From Anaerolineales bacterium (GTDB taxonomy: Bacteria > Chloroflexota > Anaerolineae > Anaerolineales > E44-bin32), in contig WVZH01000339.1 in the NCBI GenBank assembly GCA_011772595.1, positions 17,369-24,089 of the forward strand: a stretch of DNA of 6,721 nt, given 5' to 3'. This document shows, piece after piece, positions 6,173-6,721 of the stretch (the first letter of the stretch is position 1; every line of letters begins with the position of its first letter). A model generated the notes under the pieces. The model ran no database searches and was not told where the DNA came from. It worked only from the letters and a program-made list of their open reading frames with translations. The translations under genes and the position numbers were made by a program.

Positions 6173-6721
6173 TCAGGTTTTTTTATCAGCGGAAGGAGGC
6201 ATTCTTTCTGAGGTCATTCTTCGTCCAGTTCCTCTTCCGTCGCCAGAGGTCGATTCAACGAGCTTGCGAGCATTGATGAAACGATGACGATCTTTCGCAT
6301 ACCTGCCCGCAATCAAGCCCATACGACCTCGAATGCGATTGATCACCACGCCAAGAACCTTGGCCCCCGCTCGATCAAGTTGTTCCATCATCGCCAAGGC
6401 TTCATCTCTGCGCGTCGTGCCTGGCTGCATGACGATGAGCACTCCATGGAGTTTGCTGGCCAAGATTAACGCATCCGTCACAAGAAAGGGTGGGCTGTCG
6501 AAGATCGCCAAGTCAGTGTCATCGGCGAGCTGCGCAAGAATTTTCACCAGGTGAATCGAGCCTAGAATTTCAGGGGGATTTCCAATCCGTGTTCCGCTCG
6601 TGATTAGCTTATAGTGGACACCTTTAATGGTGCGAGTGATCGACTTGGAGGATATATTGTCATGTATTGCGTCGCTTAGCCCGCGATGATCCAATATTCC
6701 ATGAAACTGATGGATGTCCGG
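6173..6721 (-). CDS. CpsD/CapB-type tyrosine-kinase-like ATPase of exopolysaccharide synthesis, C-terminal part
   Basis: The gene enters from the right edge; 182 codons and the stop are visible. The frame is open to the window edge, reading PDIHQFHGIL then GLSDAI, which matches the RP-x-x-H-x-x-F...GLSD segment after the Walker A region of BY-kinases (the Walker A itself is outside). Next come LITSG, NPPEILGS (usual NPxELL), and the Walker B IFDSPPFLVTDA (Asp75-Pro78 of the visible part), then GVLIVMQPGTTRR and VLGVVINR. In this family the ATPase works with a membrane Wzz-like chain-length protein, fused or separate, and controls polysaccharide polymerisation by autophosphorylation on a C-terminal Tyr cluster. 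Here the tail is rich in Arg, Ser and Gly and has a single Tyr (visible residue 141), so the cluster is missing. An internal TTG at 6694-6692 is not the start. Confidence 0.87.
   Translation of the reverse strand, partial: PDIHQFHGILDHRGLSDAIHDNISSKSITRTIKGVHYKLITSGTRIGNPPEILGSIHLVKILAQLADDTDLAIFDSPPFLVTDALILASKLHGVLIVMQPGTTRRDEALAMMEQLDRAGAKVLGVVINRIRGRMGLIAGRYAKDRHRFINARKLVESTSGDGRGTGRRMTSERMPPSADKKT

Overview
The window is an ordinary-looking bacterial chromosome segment in which every intact gene lies on the minus strand. The only plus-strand coding material is a decayed insertion sequence. The gene mix (a tyrosine-kinase-like exopolysaccharide ATPase, a GmhB-type HAD phosphatase, a membrane-anchored metallophosphatase, and an SNF2 helicase paired with a small conserved-looking protein) would fit a Chloroflexota (Anaerolineae-like) genome. 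That assignment is an inference from protein flavour only and is held loosely.

Read in the direction of transcription, from the right edge to the left, the first block is about 6721 to 4268. It holds the C-terminal part of a CpsD/CapB-type ATPase (start outside the window), a 165-bp gap, a GmhB-like sugar-bisphosphate phosphatase, and, 24 nt further on, a membrane-anchored metallophosphatase of the YkuE/YaeI type. The last two look like one transcription unit. The first two point to surface-polysaccharide work. The metallophosphatase lacks the usual Gly-Asn-His metal and catalytic motif.

The middle block (about 4267 to 2937) has no intact gene. It contains an AT-rich stretch of about 430 bp and an IS30-family transposase relic on the plus strand, with several stop codons and frameshifts but with its DDE triad still readable. 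The relic reaches to within about 60 bp, perhaps closer, of the next gene's start.

The left block (2936 to 1) is a tight run: a 166-residue protein of unknown function, then 10 nt later a 758-residue SNF2-type protein. The SNF2 protein has a good Walker A motif but degenerate motifs II, III and VI, and a C-terminal tail resembling an Mrr restriction-endonuclease fold without the usual QxK. A low-molecular-weight phosphotyrosine-type phosphatase follows, of which only the first 28 codons are inside the window. The 166-aa/SNF2 pair is the most interesting part: two nuclease/helicase-like modules, both apparently stripped of key catalytic residues, co-expressed with an uncharacterised partner.
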